A stretch of DNA of 64,000 nucleotides from Anthopleura xanthogrammica. Taxonomy: Eukaryota > Cnidaria > Anthozoa > Actiniaria > Actiniidae. The number at the start of each line of letters is the position of its first letter. Within the stretch, counting starts at the first letter, position 1. The stretch lies in the NCBI GenBank assembly GCA_964019055.1, contig OZ025207.1, positions 4,398,501 to 4,462,500 of the forward strand. The letters are read 5' to 3'. Below the pieces are notes generated by a model, which made no database searches, had not been told where the DNA came from, and saw only the letters and a list, made by a program, of their open reading frames with translations. Below, piece by piece: positions 13,398-51,331 of the stretch. The position numbers and the translations under genes are program-made.

Positions 13398-15788
13398 AAA
13401 AACACTTTTGGTCTGTTGTTGTAGTTTTTGTTTCTTATCTCTAAGTGTATTGGCTAAAATCTCATGAAATGACAGGGTTCGTGCCCTTGAGATACTTGGA
13501 TGCTCCGTTGTGTTTTGAATAATAGCCCCAAAGATATTCTAGCTGATTCTAAACATATTCAGTTAGTATTTCAATGTGGAATCCCAGCGCGCGTGCGAAA
13601 ACCTCTTTATGGCACACGACGGCTGAAACAAGCCAAGCTACAATCGAACATTAAATAATATTGTAAAGCTATAATACGACAGGGTCCTCTTCACGCGTCA
13701 ATCAAGTGAAAAGCAAAACAGGAAAAAGTTAGAAGCTTCAAGTGTTTCTATCGACAGTTAGTGCTCTCGTGTCTAACGCAAGGTCAAGAGATACCAAATA
13801 ATCCTTGCCATTCGTAAAAAAAAGTTTAAAAAAATACAACAAACAATTCAAAATAATTTATTCAATAATTTTTAGAAAAAAAATTGTTTTTTTCTAAGAT
13901 TCTCGCTTATTATTTTTTATATAAAAAGAGCGTTGCCATGACAACGTAAAAAATGCCCTTAAATCTTAAAGCTCGTCAATTTCTGCTGCTTGTACAATAA
14001 TTTTTTATTCTTCACTACAACTTTTATCAACGTTTTAGATCTTACATTTCATTTCTACGAATTTTACAGTTCTAAGTGATAGTCAATTGTTGTGGACGTT
14101 TCTGGTTCTTCGATTTTAATAATATTTTTTCTTTTGAATCTATCTTGCTGAGAATTTAAACATGAAAATATTAAATTTTTATGGAGTGAAATTCATAATT
14201 TTTTGGGTAAAGATATATTAAAGACGTTCGGAAATTATAACGGAAACGAATGGAAATGTTTTCATAATTCATCGCTGAAACATTAAAATACTTCAGCCAC
14301 CTACTGCTAGCACATAAAGGCACGTCCTACAATAACGATAACTTTGGATAATTTAGGTTGTCTCCAATGAAAGAAAAGAAGTGCTATCCATAAAGATTCT
14401 TTTCAATTCGAGCGTTTGGTCAATATTTGGGGATTTGCTGTTTGCGTTATTGTCATGTCTTTTCCGTGATGTTTTGATTTTCAACATGTTCTTTGAAGTT
14501 GTTATGTTAGGTATAGGATAACAGTGTGGTTGGGAGTCTTGTCAGGGCACTAAGAAGACTGTCTTCACACAACACAACAACACAGGAACACAGAATTAGA
14601 TGGAAGAGGGAAGAAGAAGAAGCCATTAATAACATCCGTTGCGAGGAAATTGCTGCTGTTTGCAAGAAAGAAGATTTCCAATCAAGTTCTTATTCACTCC
14701 TAATACAATGGCAAACTTAAATTTACCGACAATTTAAGGAATAGAATTGAATTTCCAACAAAAAATGGAACACGAAGAGAAGGCTCTCACTTCCAGGAGA
14801 GCAATACGTCTTGAAGAATAGAGCAAGATCCATTTGTTTTAATATCAGAAGTGGAATCTTTATAAACGTTTGTCTTTTCTCTTGAGGCACATTTTACACA
14901 GATTGTCTATCTGTATTTTGCTAGTCGTGTATAACATAGCGTCCATAGCCTCAGGACTTGGCAAAATAACTGGTTAATCAGTTAAAACATTGTTGATCTG
15001 CAACTGTTATAGATGCCATGCACAACATAATCTCAGTTGAATAAACTCGTTATTAATTGATGAAAGGCGGAAATGTAAACATCTGATAAATCGAAAACTT
15101 GACAGATTTGGATCAAGCAATGGTTATTTGTACGAAAAGATACGTCTCTATTATAAGATAATGCAAAAATCTTGATTTAAAAAAACCCAAACTTGATTTG
15201 AAAAATAAAAAAAAATTTATCGAGCGATTTTGTTTGATTGGTCGATTAGAGGCTTTTTACTTTCCAGCCTCTCAGCTAAATGACCATCATAGTTTCAAAA
15301 CCTACATACTAAGATTCGTACCATATAAAAGAGTTAAAAAAACGTAAAGCATTGAACATAACAAGTTTGAACTAGATCCGTCAGTCAAGATATGGTACGA
15401 AACATTTTTATCGAATCTCAATTTACCTTTCAGTGAAGTGTCGACTAATGAACTCTGAAGTTCAACAGAAAACGAACCAACCATCTTGATGGATTGCCAA
15501 AATTAAAGAGCTTAATAGGGATAATATTGCAGCTTCAACTGTCAATCAATTACCTTATTATAGGAAATTATCGCTCCATGAAATTAACGCGAATTTCAAA
15601 GTGTTAATTTCTTTTAATGTTAATTTCCATGTCATTCATAAAGTGGAACGTTAATTTCCACGATATGAATTTCTAGCAATTTTATCTGAAAAATTATTTC
15701 ATTAAACTGTGAACTTTACTGCGAGTCCAAAGTACAAGGTCAACTAGATTCGTCAATTTTGTCTTAATCTAGAACGAGAAAATGTGTA

Positions 15789-16005
15789 ATGATAATAATA
15801 ATAATAATAATAATAACGATAATAATAATGATAATAATAATAATAATAACGATAATAATAATGATAATAATAATTATTGTTATTGTAATTGAAAACGACA
15901 GAGGAAAAAATAAAGATACCATAATAATAATAATAATAACGATAATAATAATAATATTAACGATAATAATAATAATAATAACGATAATAATAATAATAAT
16001 AGTAA
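15789..16005 (+). repeat. AAT/GATAAT-rich microsatellite cluster
   Basis: Interrupted (AAT)n with ACG and ATG variants. Poly-Ile frames over it are artefacts. Confidence 0.95.
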
Positions 16006-16769
16006 GTCTAATGTAAGGTAAAAAATGAAAATACACTGAAAATTAAAGAGAGTTTATAGTTCATCAGAAGAGTCTTCCTACATCGTATGTTTCATGACAA
16101 TTTCCTAATGACAAGATCAGACGACTTTGCCTCACGTAACACTCCACGACATCCTTATCTAGCATTGGATAACATCCATAGGTCACCCAAGCTTACGTTT
16201 GGGTCACGAAACAAAAGACCAGTCTTTTAGCAACTGGGGCTTAAGTTTATTGTAAATTTTGTAAAGGCTTGACCTCACAACATGGAAATCAAGGCTGGCA
16301 GAAAAGCACGTGCTGCACCTCGCTGAGAGATCGAAGACCCTAAAGAATGTGTTTCAAATGTTGCAAAGGCCATCTTTAGAAATAAAAAAAGGACCTGCTT
16401 GGCCAGGAAACCATGTTATGTGTGTTTGCTGTGAGTTGGTTTTTGTCTGGTCAAAGGATATCAGTAATGATTTTAGACTAAAGTTTTTTTCAGGCTGAAG
16501 GATCAAGGGACGTGTTCAGTGGTACTGCCTATCGTTATAGGAACTATTCAAAGTAAAAGTAGCGCTCATATAGTGCACGTGTTTGTTCTTGTTGTACCCT
16601 GAGGCTATAACAGATTTGGACCTCAACTATGTCAGTATCCTGCTCGTATCAGTGTGGAGCCAGTATAAACTATTAATAAAACTGCGGGAAACGACTTTGT
16701 CGATTACCGCACAATACCCCGACATGTAGAGCACTACCAGTACAACATGAATGAAATTCCATGGAAGCT

Positions 16770-17066
16770 GATCATAAAGGACTTGAAGGTCCTTGAAACT
16801 TGGTTAAACGTATCTAAATATGGCCCCAATAGAAGCCACGCCCTATTTTTTTCAGTCAAAATTTGCGAATAAAAGTTAGAAATATTTTCAGCATCTAAAT
16901 TTAGCTTTTAAACCAAAATTTCTCAACTGCAAGTGGCTTCCAGGCTAAAATTTTATTTTCGCTAATCTGGTTTTCATAACCATAATGGAGTCTTATTATT
17001 CTCAAATATTTGAATTATTGGGACTTTTAAAAAATGGGGCGTTTTCACCCAAGTGTCCATTTAAGA
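16770..17066. mobile_element. MITE family B, second copy ending at a microsatellite
   Basis: In the opposite orientation to the 43-kb copy this shares CCTTGAAACTTGGTTAAACG, AACCAAAATTTCTCAACTGC and ATGGGGCGTTTTCACCCAAG. Its right end CCATTTAAG runs directly into the (AAT)n tract at 17068. Confidence 0.8.
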
Positions 17067-17067
17067 A

Positions 17068-17068
17068 C

Positions 17069-17163
<95 letters not shown>
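17068..17163 (+). repeat. Pure (AAT)32 microsatellite
   Basis: About 96 bp without interruption; it starts where a MITE family B copy ends. Confidence 0.97.
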
Positions 17164-17164
<1 letters not shown>

Positions 17165-17395
17165 TTTATTGGAGAAACACATTTACTGGAAATCTAGTAG
17201 TTTGTAAGCAGCAGATGTCGAGCAGGTCTAGTTCTCTCTGTATCGACCTCGGATATCAACAAAGCGAGCATCTTGTCTATTCATGTTGTTAGCCTCACCG
17301 AAATATTCGAGTTATTTCAGATTGAATGACCTCTGGCAGTAATGATAATGAGTCCAGGAAATAGTGATTTGGTAATTTACTGATAATGGAGTGAT

Positions 17396-17689
17396 TCAGA
17401 CTGTCAAGGTGAGGCAGATCACTTTACCAACGTCCCCTGGTGGTACGAAAGGTTTGATGGAATCCTTTCTCGATGTCAGAAAGATCTCCTTGTGAGATTG
17501 GGCTGGGGTTGAAATAGCAAACGTGAAATCGTGGAGATTATGGCGTAGAATATTACATGAAACAGGAAGATCGGGTGGGAGGTTTTTGGCACGGCCGCCG
17601 TTCAGCCAATAAGATGTCAACAATGTTACGGGCAACAACCCAACCAGGAAAAAGTTAACATTGCTGGTAAGCAGACGAAGATAGCTCAT
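17396..17689 (-). CDS. Hypothetical 97-aa ORF with one hydrophobic segment
   Basis: The frame is bounded by stops on both sides and has a hydrophobic stretch (NFFLVGLLPVTLLTSYWL) near its N-terminus. GC content is higher than in the flanking DNA. No family is recognised; it may be chance or a fragment of an old transposon. Confidence 0.18.
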   Translation of the reverse strand: MSYLRLLTSNVNFFLVGLLPVTLLTSYWLNGGRAKNLPPDLPVSCNILRHNLHDFTFAISTPAQSHKEIFLTSRKDSIKPFVPPGDVGKVICLTLTV

Positions 17690-19254
17690 CAGTTCGAGTT
17701 GTGGTTGCTATGGGATACAAACAAATCACTAAAAACCCGGAGATACAAAAACAGGATACTACACACTAAAATAACTTGCTTCTAAATATAGACCATCGGC
17801 TAAAATTACTTGGACTGTCAGTTAGGGTCAACATTTTATTGATTTACCAAGGCTATATATGGACGCTTCAAGGGAAACTTTTCTGAAGTGCACTTGTGGA
17901 CCAAATTTAGCACCCTGTGGTACAGCGTTTTTTATGGATGGTGTAATGTAAGTTGGTTTATGAAGGGCGTGAAATCTTATCTTGTAACTGTCGCGCTTCC
18001 TGTATTTCAGCTGTAAAAAGGCAGTCCTTTTTTCAACGATTGTTAAAAAAATGCCAAGTTTAACTGGATCATAAATCAGTTTTTTTCGTGTGAATGAAAA
18101 TTAACGTATTGTTGATGGATGACTATCAGTTTTTTTCGGAGAATATCATAGCGCTGGAACAATTTCAATCAATCTTGCTATTTCAAGTGGTGCTCTCTCA
18201 ACACCAAGGCTGGTAAGTCAATCTATCATGTTTTTACAAGAACAAAACATGTTATTAATAACATGGCTGCCAGACAGTCGTATGAACAGCTTGAGGCACT
18301 TGAACTCAAAGCCCTTGATATTCTACAGAGCGGTTTTACGGGAGCCATGTTGAGGGGGAAAACAACACAACTTTCTCATTCGAGAAATGAAAATGTTTCG
18401 CGAAAATGACAAAGTTTCTCATCTCGAAAAATAAAATTCCCCGACGTTTTATTCCCCTTATTTTACGAAAAATTATACTTATATGGTTGTTCGAACAAAG
18501 GAAAATCCAACTTAGAATTCTGAATTTAAAACGATTTTGTGAAGCTGGCAGAATTTCCCTGACTTTTGAGTAAACTGCAAAAAATCACAAACCAAAATAA
18601 AAATTCCCTGATCTTGAAAAAATTCAGATTTAACACACTGACGTTTCCCTGACCGTGGGAACCCTGTTTCCTGTTGTACAATATAGCTATCGTTGACCCC
18701 ATCTATTGTGTTGTAATGCCGTACAGAAGCTGGAATATCAAGTTCTGAAAAACCTCTCTCTCAAGGTTAGTTCTCTAAATATTTTGTGGTCAAAATTCAG
18801 CGCAAAATTTTTCTAACAACGTACAACGATCTTGGCTATTCTGTTTTGGTCTGCGCTTACAACGAACAATAAAACGAACAACAACAAAAATACTAGATAC
18901 ATTTTGGGAATTTTTTTTTGAGGTGAAAATATTGCCATTGCGCAACCAAAAATTACGAGGTATCAGCACGAAAGTACTGATCCGAAGAATGGTATTGCAA
19001 AATCATACAAGGTCAGAAAAAGTGCGCGCACGATTAAGTTATAATCAGTCAGGCAATGAAGACAGATTTTATTTCACAGTCATAACCTTGAGAACAAATA
19101 TCAATGATACAATTTATCGTCTCATTTTCTATAAGAATGTCTTTTTATGACCTACTAGAGTTTGCTGGAAGATGTGGATGTTGAAACTGATCTACTTGGG
19201 GTTGATCGACCTCATTACGAGAATCAATGTTATTCTTTTATCGTAATAATATAC

Positions 19255-19260
19255 TTTATT
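19255..19260 (-). promoter_or_regulatory. Possible AP1G1 polyadenylation signal
   Basis: AATAAA on the minus strand (TTTATT on plus), about 535 nt after the AP1G1 stop codon. No closer canonical hexamer was noticed. It is a short motif in AT-rich DNA, so the assignment is weak. Confidence 0.25.
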
Positions 19261-19793
19261 ATGGGTATTGGATATTTTTGATATAGTTTGTGCTGAAATT
19301 TGGGATGGTGAGTGAAACGGATATCTACAGGGCTTAGATTACTCGTGGCCTTGAACGAGCCCAGTTACTTTACCGTAGGGGAGGGGGAGGGGTGAATTGT
19401 CCAAAACTATTCCATGATTTCTACTTTAGGTTATTTGTTAATAATAATTTTTTAACTCTACAAATTTGAAAGCTGCTGAAGATTTACCTAAAGCCAATGG
19501 AAAGCAGGAAGCCTTTCAAGATCGCGCGGACCCTGAAGCCCTTGTAATGCACTTGCCATAAAACCCTTCAAGTGCGCTACTTGAAATGCAATTGTGGATG
19601 ACTTAATCAAGTTACAGAAAGTTAAAAATTAATTCCTGGTAATTGTGGATATTAATGATAACCAAGTTGCTTTAGGACAACATCGGCGGACAATCTTAAA
19701 AATACATCTCTATGATTCATATACAGTAGGGCTCTGTTTGGTACAAAAACTGGTTTAGCTTGTTTTTCCCTTGGTATTGTTCAGGACAAGTCA

Positions 19794-45175
<25,382 letters not shown>

Positions 45176-45201
45176 GATGAACTAGTGCCAGGGTTCACCC
45201 C
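45176..45201 (-). other. AP1G1: AP1G1 5' UTR part of exon 1, with candidate acceptor
   Basis: Directly upstream of the AP1G1 start codon the minus strand reads TTTTTTTCAAG|GGGTGAACCC. The pyrimidine run and AG at 45202-45203 suggest the first coding exon is preceded by a non-coding exon. The start context is TTCATCATGCC. Confidence 0.4.
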
Positions 45202-45390
45202 TTGAAAAAAATATCAAGTTCTGAGTTGTGCACATTTTATAATAATAAATGCAAGGACATAGCAGTTGAGTAAGTTAGGCAGGCATGATTAGGGAAACAA
45301 AGAGGAGAACAGATGTTACAGCTGTTCTTTTGGCATATATAAAATCTTACATCACAGACATCAAGAATAGGGAAATGGAATCGTAGTGAT

Positions 45391-45480
45391 CACAATAATA
45401 ATAATAATAATAAATAATAATAATAAATAATAATAAAAATAATTATAAAAATAATAATAATAACAACAACAATAATAATT
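45391..45480 (+). repeat. AAT-rich microsatellite upstream of AP1G1
   Basis: Interrupted AAT/AAAT units between AP1G1 exon 1 and its candidate first exon. Confidence 0.9.
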
Positions 45481-47588
45481 CAAGTTTAAAGTTAATTGAA
45501 ATTAATTTCATCACAATTAATAATTCATCTATAGGTCGTAATCTAGGAATTTGGAAACTAGAATTTTCTTGCACTAGATCATTTCTTTATAACTAAATAG
45601 GTCATATATTGCTTAAATTATGCATATAATATGTGTAATATCTATATCTCATTATATCATTCATGTTCATTTTAGAGGACCCTCCTGAAAATCATCACTG
45701 ATGAGTGTGGCTTACTCGTTAAATATAATAAATAAATAATAAAAACAGCGAAGTCATTATTAAAGGGTATCTTAGCTTGATAACTCAGACGTAAAATGAT
45801 GGAAAGTAGCATAACAACCTTGTTCTAGGAACAAAGTTACAATCGATTCGAAATAACAAGTGAATTGTGAACAAAAATTAGGTTATACAGATGATCATGA
45901 CAAACTAGGTATAATATTCAAGGGCTATTCCAGGAGTATTTAACGATTTTTCTATTTTCAAGGGCTTTTCAAGTGCGCTTTAAAATGGGTTTTGAATTCC
46001 AGGGCTTTTCAAGGATTTCAAGGAGTACTACGAACCATGATATTAGTGTTCATAGAGCAGATAAGGTATGAGTATGAAAATTCACGACACACTGCATGGT
46101 TACAGTACGGACATGGCACAGAATGTCGAACATTTTCATACACAACACGGCACTGACACGGTCACAGCAAGGCGCGGTCTGTGCCGTAAGTTTCTCATAG
46201 TCATACGAAAACTGCTCTAATGCACATGCATACTGCATCTGTGTTAAGATAAGGCAGCATTAGGCAATTTTTTACTTTATAAAAACGTGTAATTTTGAAT
46301 AAATTTTCATAACAATGCTGTTTCAGCTTGGGTTAGTTTTTGAATAGAATTTCAACAAAATTTACTTTCTTTAAATTAACTAAGCAGAAAAAGGACTGTG
46401 GTATTAGTATTTACAAGAAAAGAATTAAGACTTTTGCCACCTAATATTACACAAATATCAAGGATATTTTTTAAAGTTATCAAATAGTTGATCACAGATC
46501 AAGCTATGGCGCTATGGTGTTAATTGTCAAAATTTTACCATGCTAAAACCAGCATTAAAACAACATCTTAAACAATGTTAGGCACTTTTTGTTCTAAAAT
46601 AATGATCAATGTATTTTTTCTGTCATAATTTTCTATCTGAAAAATGCACTTACAAGACAACATTTTTTGAAATAGTTTAGATATTTAATAAAAATGTTTT
46701 AAAATATTTTTGTTAAACAATAAGATCGGAAACCGTCTAATTGGACAGAAAATTAGACTGCTACCTATAGTACATGCAGAGAATCCTTTTTACAACTGCC
46801 AAAAGAACAATAACTATCTAATCATTATGCCTAAAAATACTCAAAAGACACGTCTAACGATCCAGATAATAATTGATTTGGTAAGCGTCTTTCAATCAAA
46901 TGAAGCCATTTGGACCTCAATCTAAAACAGAATATCATATATAATGAAGCAAAGAGTTAAAAATACCGTATATGGGTTTTTTTTGATAGGAAAAGTGAGT
47001 TATAAATAGTGAATATATGAATAAAGTTGTAGACAGATACAGCATGGTACGAAGTATTACATATATATTCGGTACAGTATAAAGAGGTATTTCCACCTTA
47101 TAAACACCTCGGTATTTCCCAATTTACATCCTACAATAACGATATTTGCACATAGTAATACAGAATCTTCGATAACTAGGAGAGTTCAATATCTAATAAC
47201 CAATGTTAGTATAAATTTGAGAAATCTAGAAAGAAGTGAGCAGAATTTTGAAGTTTGAAAGTTGTTAAAAATTGTACAAGCCTTTGGAAATATATGGTTA
47301 CATCTCTGTAGGAGGAGATATATATTTAGTATGATGAGTCCGAATATATTGTTAATCTTCTAAGGTCTTCATATAATGAGTAAGAATAGTAATTATTCAT
47401 GAAAGCCAAGAAAATCAAAGAAACTTGAATGAATATTGAGGACGATTTTGAACGCCGTCTCGCAGCCCACTCCAAAATGAACAACTTCAACCCTCCCTTT
47501 AAGCTTGAAATATTCCTATTTATCACCGAAAAAAACCACCAGCGTCAATGAAAATGAATCTACTAGGCATCAGAGAGGAAAAATTTAC

Positions 47589-47760
47589 CTGATAGAGATT
47601 ATTTCAGGGTGAAATAGCCTCGTAAAGAAGGATTATTCCTCTTCTTTTCCACGTTTCAAATATTCCTCAAGATAATCGAATGTACGGAAACGCCACGGAG
47701 TATGCGCGGCCGGCGGACTACAACCCAAGTTCCCGGATGAGATGATGACGTTCATAACAC
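47589..47760 (-). promoter_or_regulatory. Candidate non-coding first exon and promoter of AP1G1
   Basis: This is the most GC- and CpG-rich patch between AP1G1 and the RBIS-like gene. On the minus strand it ends with a good donor, ATCAG|GTAAAT (47589/47588), that could splice to the acceptor at 45202. It contains ATGACGTTCA (47746-47755), close to a CRE/ATF site, and ACTACAACCCAAGTTCCCGG, loosely like a ZNF143-type element. Exon and promoter roles are inferred from position, composition and the donor only. Confidence 0.35.
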
Positions 47761-48136
47761 AGGAAGCCCAAGGTCCTCTTCTACCTTGTACAGAATTCGT
47801 ATAAATTATCGTGAGAATATTTAAAACAATTATAATATTTAACTCGCCTATGAGCATTTATATTTGTGTTCTTTTCATATTCTTTTACACGATTTTTTAG
47901 GCCTGTCAAAGGCTAAAAAAACGTATATTGGCTCATACTTTATTTAAAAAAGGTCAGGATTACAGAGCAGCTAACGATATTGTTTTCTCTATATTTTTTA
48001 GGTATTTTTGCTATATTTAATCAAATATTATCTTAAGAAGTTGATATACTTTATATTAGAAAACTCGTACCCAGACTTCTGTTCTTTTGTGCGCCCACTG
48101 TGTCTATCTTCTAGCGGTATGTACCATTAGAGTAAA

Positions 48137-50169
48137 ATGGCGCCTGGTCGAAAACGTGATGGAAAGAAAGGAAAGGTCAAAAATGTGAATTTCTCGCTCA
48201 ATGTAAAGTCTGGAGTTATAAAAGGGAATAGTGGTTCGAACGTGAAGAAAGCAAAGGATAAGGCTGTTCCAAAAAGAAAGGTTTGTCGCGTTTTAGAATT
48301 TGTTCTACGTCTTTCTACCACATCTCTCCTAAGGTCTCAGTTGATTCAATTCCTAAAAAGTGACTTTAATTTTGACTTTTGTTTCCATCAAAAGCACTGT
48401 TTTCTGATGCTATCTACTTCATACCAAGTTTCCTCATAGTTCCATCCAATTTTTTCATCTTGGATCCCTAAAATGCCTTGCATCCCTAAATTTAACCTAA
48501 AATTTAGTTTTGCCACTACTTTTCATTTAAGAAGTAAACTTTGCATGAAGTATACATTTGGACTTCCCTCTCAATGTTTGGACCTCCTCTCAACAAATCC
48601 CTGTATCCTCCCTTGCTGTTATACACTGTTATTCCTCCATTCCTTATAATGCAACTATCAATGTAAGTCCCATGGGGCCCCCTTAGGCAAAATCCTGGCT
48701 AGGCCCCTGTACAAAACTCACTGAAACATGACATCATAGGTCTACATGCCAATACCACAAACATTTTCTTTTGTAGTTAAAGGATCAAACTACAAAATGG
48801 ATAGAGAATGTCAACAAAAGTTTTAATGAGCTACAGCCTAAATTAGCAGAAGATAATGCACATGAAAAAATGGCTGGTCAAAGAGAAGCAAAAAATTGCA
48901 AAAAAAAGGTCAGTATCAATCCTCAGTCTGTACAGATTTATATAGCTATATAACATTCCACTTTCTATAGGCAGGGCTCAAAAAAGTGAGATTTTTAAAG
49001 AGATTTTGGACTGAATTAAGGTATCAGGATATGATAAGGACCCCTATACGCACTACCTCAAATTTTGCATGAGCTTTACAATATTTTGCCATAAAAGTAT
49101 ACATTTTCTGAAAGCTAAATAAATGTAGTTTCAGAATATCTATTTATAATTGTCTGTTTTGGAACACAAAAAAGTTATTATCACTTCATTGGACGACTTC
49201 TCGCAGGGTCAGAATTTCCGCTTTGTCAATCAAAATTACATTAGCATACTCTCTGGATAATGAGCTTCAAAATGGTGTCTCAGATTTTTGATATCTTTTT
49301 TAGATCGTGCGCAATGACATGTTAAATCCAGAAGTTTGAAATTTCGGTGGTTATGATTGCAAAATAACCAATATCTTTTGAATGAACAAACATTTCAAAA
49401 ATCTGAGACACTGTTTTTTAGATCGTATTGTTATTTAATCCAAAGTTTCAGTTCGATCCAATGTAATCTGAAAGAGCTAGAATGTTTTTAAAACAATATT
49501 TTGGTCACTCAAAAACTGCGGAGAAAGCCAATAACTTTTTTAGTGTCGCGAAACAGAAAATTCCATATTGATTTTTAAAAACTATGTTAGTTCAGCTTTC
49601 AGAAAATGTATACTTTTATATTAATAATATTGAAAAGGCAGCAAGAAATTTGGCTCGCGCGTAAAGTAATCTCGAAGGCTTCAAACGTATCCTGATACCT
49701 TACAGATTTTAGTAAGAGAATTACAGGATCTAAATCTTTAATTCAGTTTTCTAGTTTAGTTCTTTGATTGGCTGCCAATGAAATTCTAGTTGGCAAAGGA
49801 GACATCAAGCAACGCGGGTCGTACTTCAACGAAAACAGTAGCTATAAATACAAAACCTCTTTTACCCCAGCTTATACTTTGATTAGAAATGAGGTAGAAA
49901 GGGCTAGTGTCATTATCCAAGAAGGTTGGAAAAAAAAACACCATAACAAAAAGCTATAAGCTCAGAAAAATGCAAGATCCAAACCCATTCATAAATTATT
50001 GCAAAAATGAAAAAATCCACATTATGATTTTAGGGTTAATCTTTTTATGTTTTTCTATTCTATTTTATGTCACCAGGAAGAAAGAATCCAAAGCCTGAAA
50101 TCTGACATTACTGATGCAGAAGTATCCAACACAATAACAAATATGGCAAATCTTTTAGAACAGGCTTGA
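48137..50169 (+). CDS. RBIS: RBIS/C8orf59-like ribosome biogenesis factor, 3 exons, 122 aa
   Basis: Exons 48137-48280, 48777-48908 and 50077-50169, all phase 0 with GT-AG introns (donors AAG|GTTTGT and AAG|GTCAGT; acceptors TTTTGTAG and GTCACCAG). The start context GTAAAATGGCG is good. The protein begins with a very basic 48-residue segment (MAPGRKRDGKKGKVKNVNF), then WIENVNKSFNELQPKLAE, and ends DAEVSNTITNMANLLEQA. Human RBIS (100 aa) has the same plan: a Lys-rich N-terminus, a VNxxF-x-x-xQ-x-x-L helix and a short C-terminal helix ending in M-A-L-L. RBIS is a small nucleolar factor in 60S assembly. The call rests on remembered motif resemblance; another small basic nucleolar protein is possible. 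The gene is head to head with AP1G1, fitting two housekeeping genes. Confidence 0.65.
49017..49702. mobile_element. Palindromic MITE in RBIS-like intron 2
   Basis: Ends TAAGGTATCAGGATA and TATCCTGATACCTTA are inverted, bordered by TA on both sides. A 24-bp block (AAAAGTATACATTTTCTGAA...) pairs perfectly with its partner near 49590-49615. Near the centre, TGTCTCAGATTTTTGA pairs with TCAAAAATCTGAGACA. A TA target suggests a Tc1/mariner-type origin. Confidence 0.8.
49781..49845 (+). repeat. Dispersed repeat D, copy 2
   Basis: GAAATTCTAGTTGGCAAAGG, AGACATCAA and GTACTTCAACGAAAAC match the copy at 236-305. RBIS-like intron 2. Confidence 0.55.
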
Positions 50170-50441
50170 AGAATCTGCTATTCAACACTGATACACCACA
50201 GCAAATCCCATCAAAAGTTCCTCCAAGCCCTTTCCATCAGTACCGGTAGTCTTTAAAAACTTTCGGGTAATATCTACTTTATTGCTGTAACATATAAATT
50301 CTGATGAATTGAGTCAAATGCAAGTACTTTTCCCAAAAAGACATCACCAACTGGCCTATAGAAAGAATTTACTGAAAAAGTAATGAATCAAAGATAGAAG
50401 TTTGACAAATTAGATCAGCTCTGAGTGTACAGCTTTAATTG

Positions 50442-50968
50442 ATGGTCATGGCTGCCATGTCTTTTGTTATATCATCCAACATGACTGCCATGTCTTTTGT
50501 TATATCATCCAACATGGTGGTCATGTCTTTTGTTATATCATCCAACATGGCTGCCATGTCTTTTATTATATCATCCAACATGGTGGCCATGTCTTTTGTT
50601 ATATCATCCAACATGGTGGTCATGTCTTTTGTTATATCATCCAACATGGCTGCCATGTCTTTTATTATATCATCCAACATGGTGGCCATGTCTTTTATTA
50701 TATCATCCAACATGGCTCCCATGTCTTTTATTATATCATCCAACATGGTGGTCATGTCTTTTATTATATCATCCAACATGGTGGCCATGTCTTTTGTTAT
50801 ATCATCCAACATGGTGGTCATATCTTTTGTTATATCATCCAACATGGCTGCCATGTCTTTTGTTATATCATCCAACATGGCTGCCATGTCTTTTGTTATA
50901 TCATCCAACATGGCTGCCATGTCTTTTGTTACATCATCCAACATGGCCGCCATGTCTTTTGTTATTTT
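50442..50968 (+). repeat. 33-bp minisatellite, about 16 units
   Basis: Units follow ATGGCTGCCATGTCTTTT then GTTATATCATCCAAC. Variants differ mainly at the codons after ATG (GCTGCC, GGTGGTC, GGTGGCC, GCTCCC) and at GTT versus ATT. Because 33 is a multiple of 3 and the unit lacks stops, long open frames appear in three frames (174 and 228 codons on plus, 172 on minus). The array begins 273 bp after the RBIS-like stop codon. Confidence 0.95.
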
Positions 50969-51331
50969 ATTCTCTTGGGGATGCCGGATTGCAATCCAGC
51001 AATTTCAAACAAGGCAGGTGATGGTTTTGTTGCATGTTGCTTACAAGCTTGAAATGTATTATATTCACACTGTAAATAATATCAGCACAGAAGAAAATAT
51101 ACTGAAAAAACATGCAGACAAATAATATCATTGAATCATGACCTTTCGCTGACTGGATTCACATCGCCAATAGTGTATTTCGGGCTTGGTATACACCACG
51201 CGCGGAGCTAAAAATAGATTTTCAAATAATTATCATAGGGCACGGAGATGTGCTCTCTTCATACTCTCTTGCTGTAATTTAAAAATTAAAATTCATTTTT
51301 CAGATTTTAATTCGACCCTGGGCTTGACAGT

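Larger units (their letters stand above)
11467..19793. other. Intergenic region between Irx and AP1G1
   Basis: It holds the unidentified ORF series at 12.4-13.4 kb, AAT microsatellites, one MITE family B copy and a 97-aa ORF. The Irx promoter should lie in its first part, but no clear TATA box or CpG patch was seen there. Confidence 0.5.

Noticed and set aside
15764..16036. Poly-isoleucine membrane protein on either strand
   Set aside because: Translation of AAT-rich repeats; both strands give equally long frames.
16985..17197. Poly-asparagine protein
   Set aside because: Translation of the (AAT)n microsatellite.
50435..51125. Three long open frames (172-228 codons) as repeat proteins
   Set aside because: They are produced by a 33-bp array without stop codons and occur on both strands; none shows coding evidence beyond periodicity.
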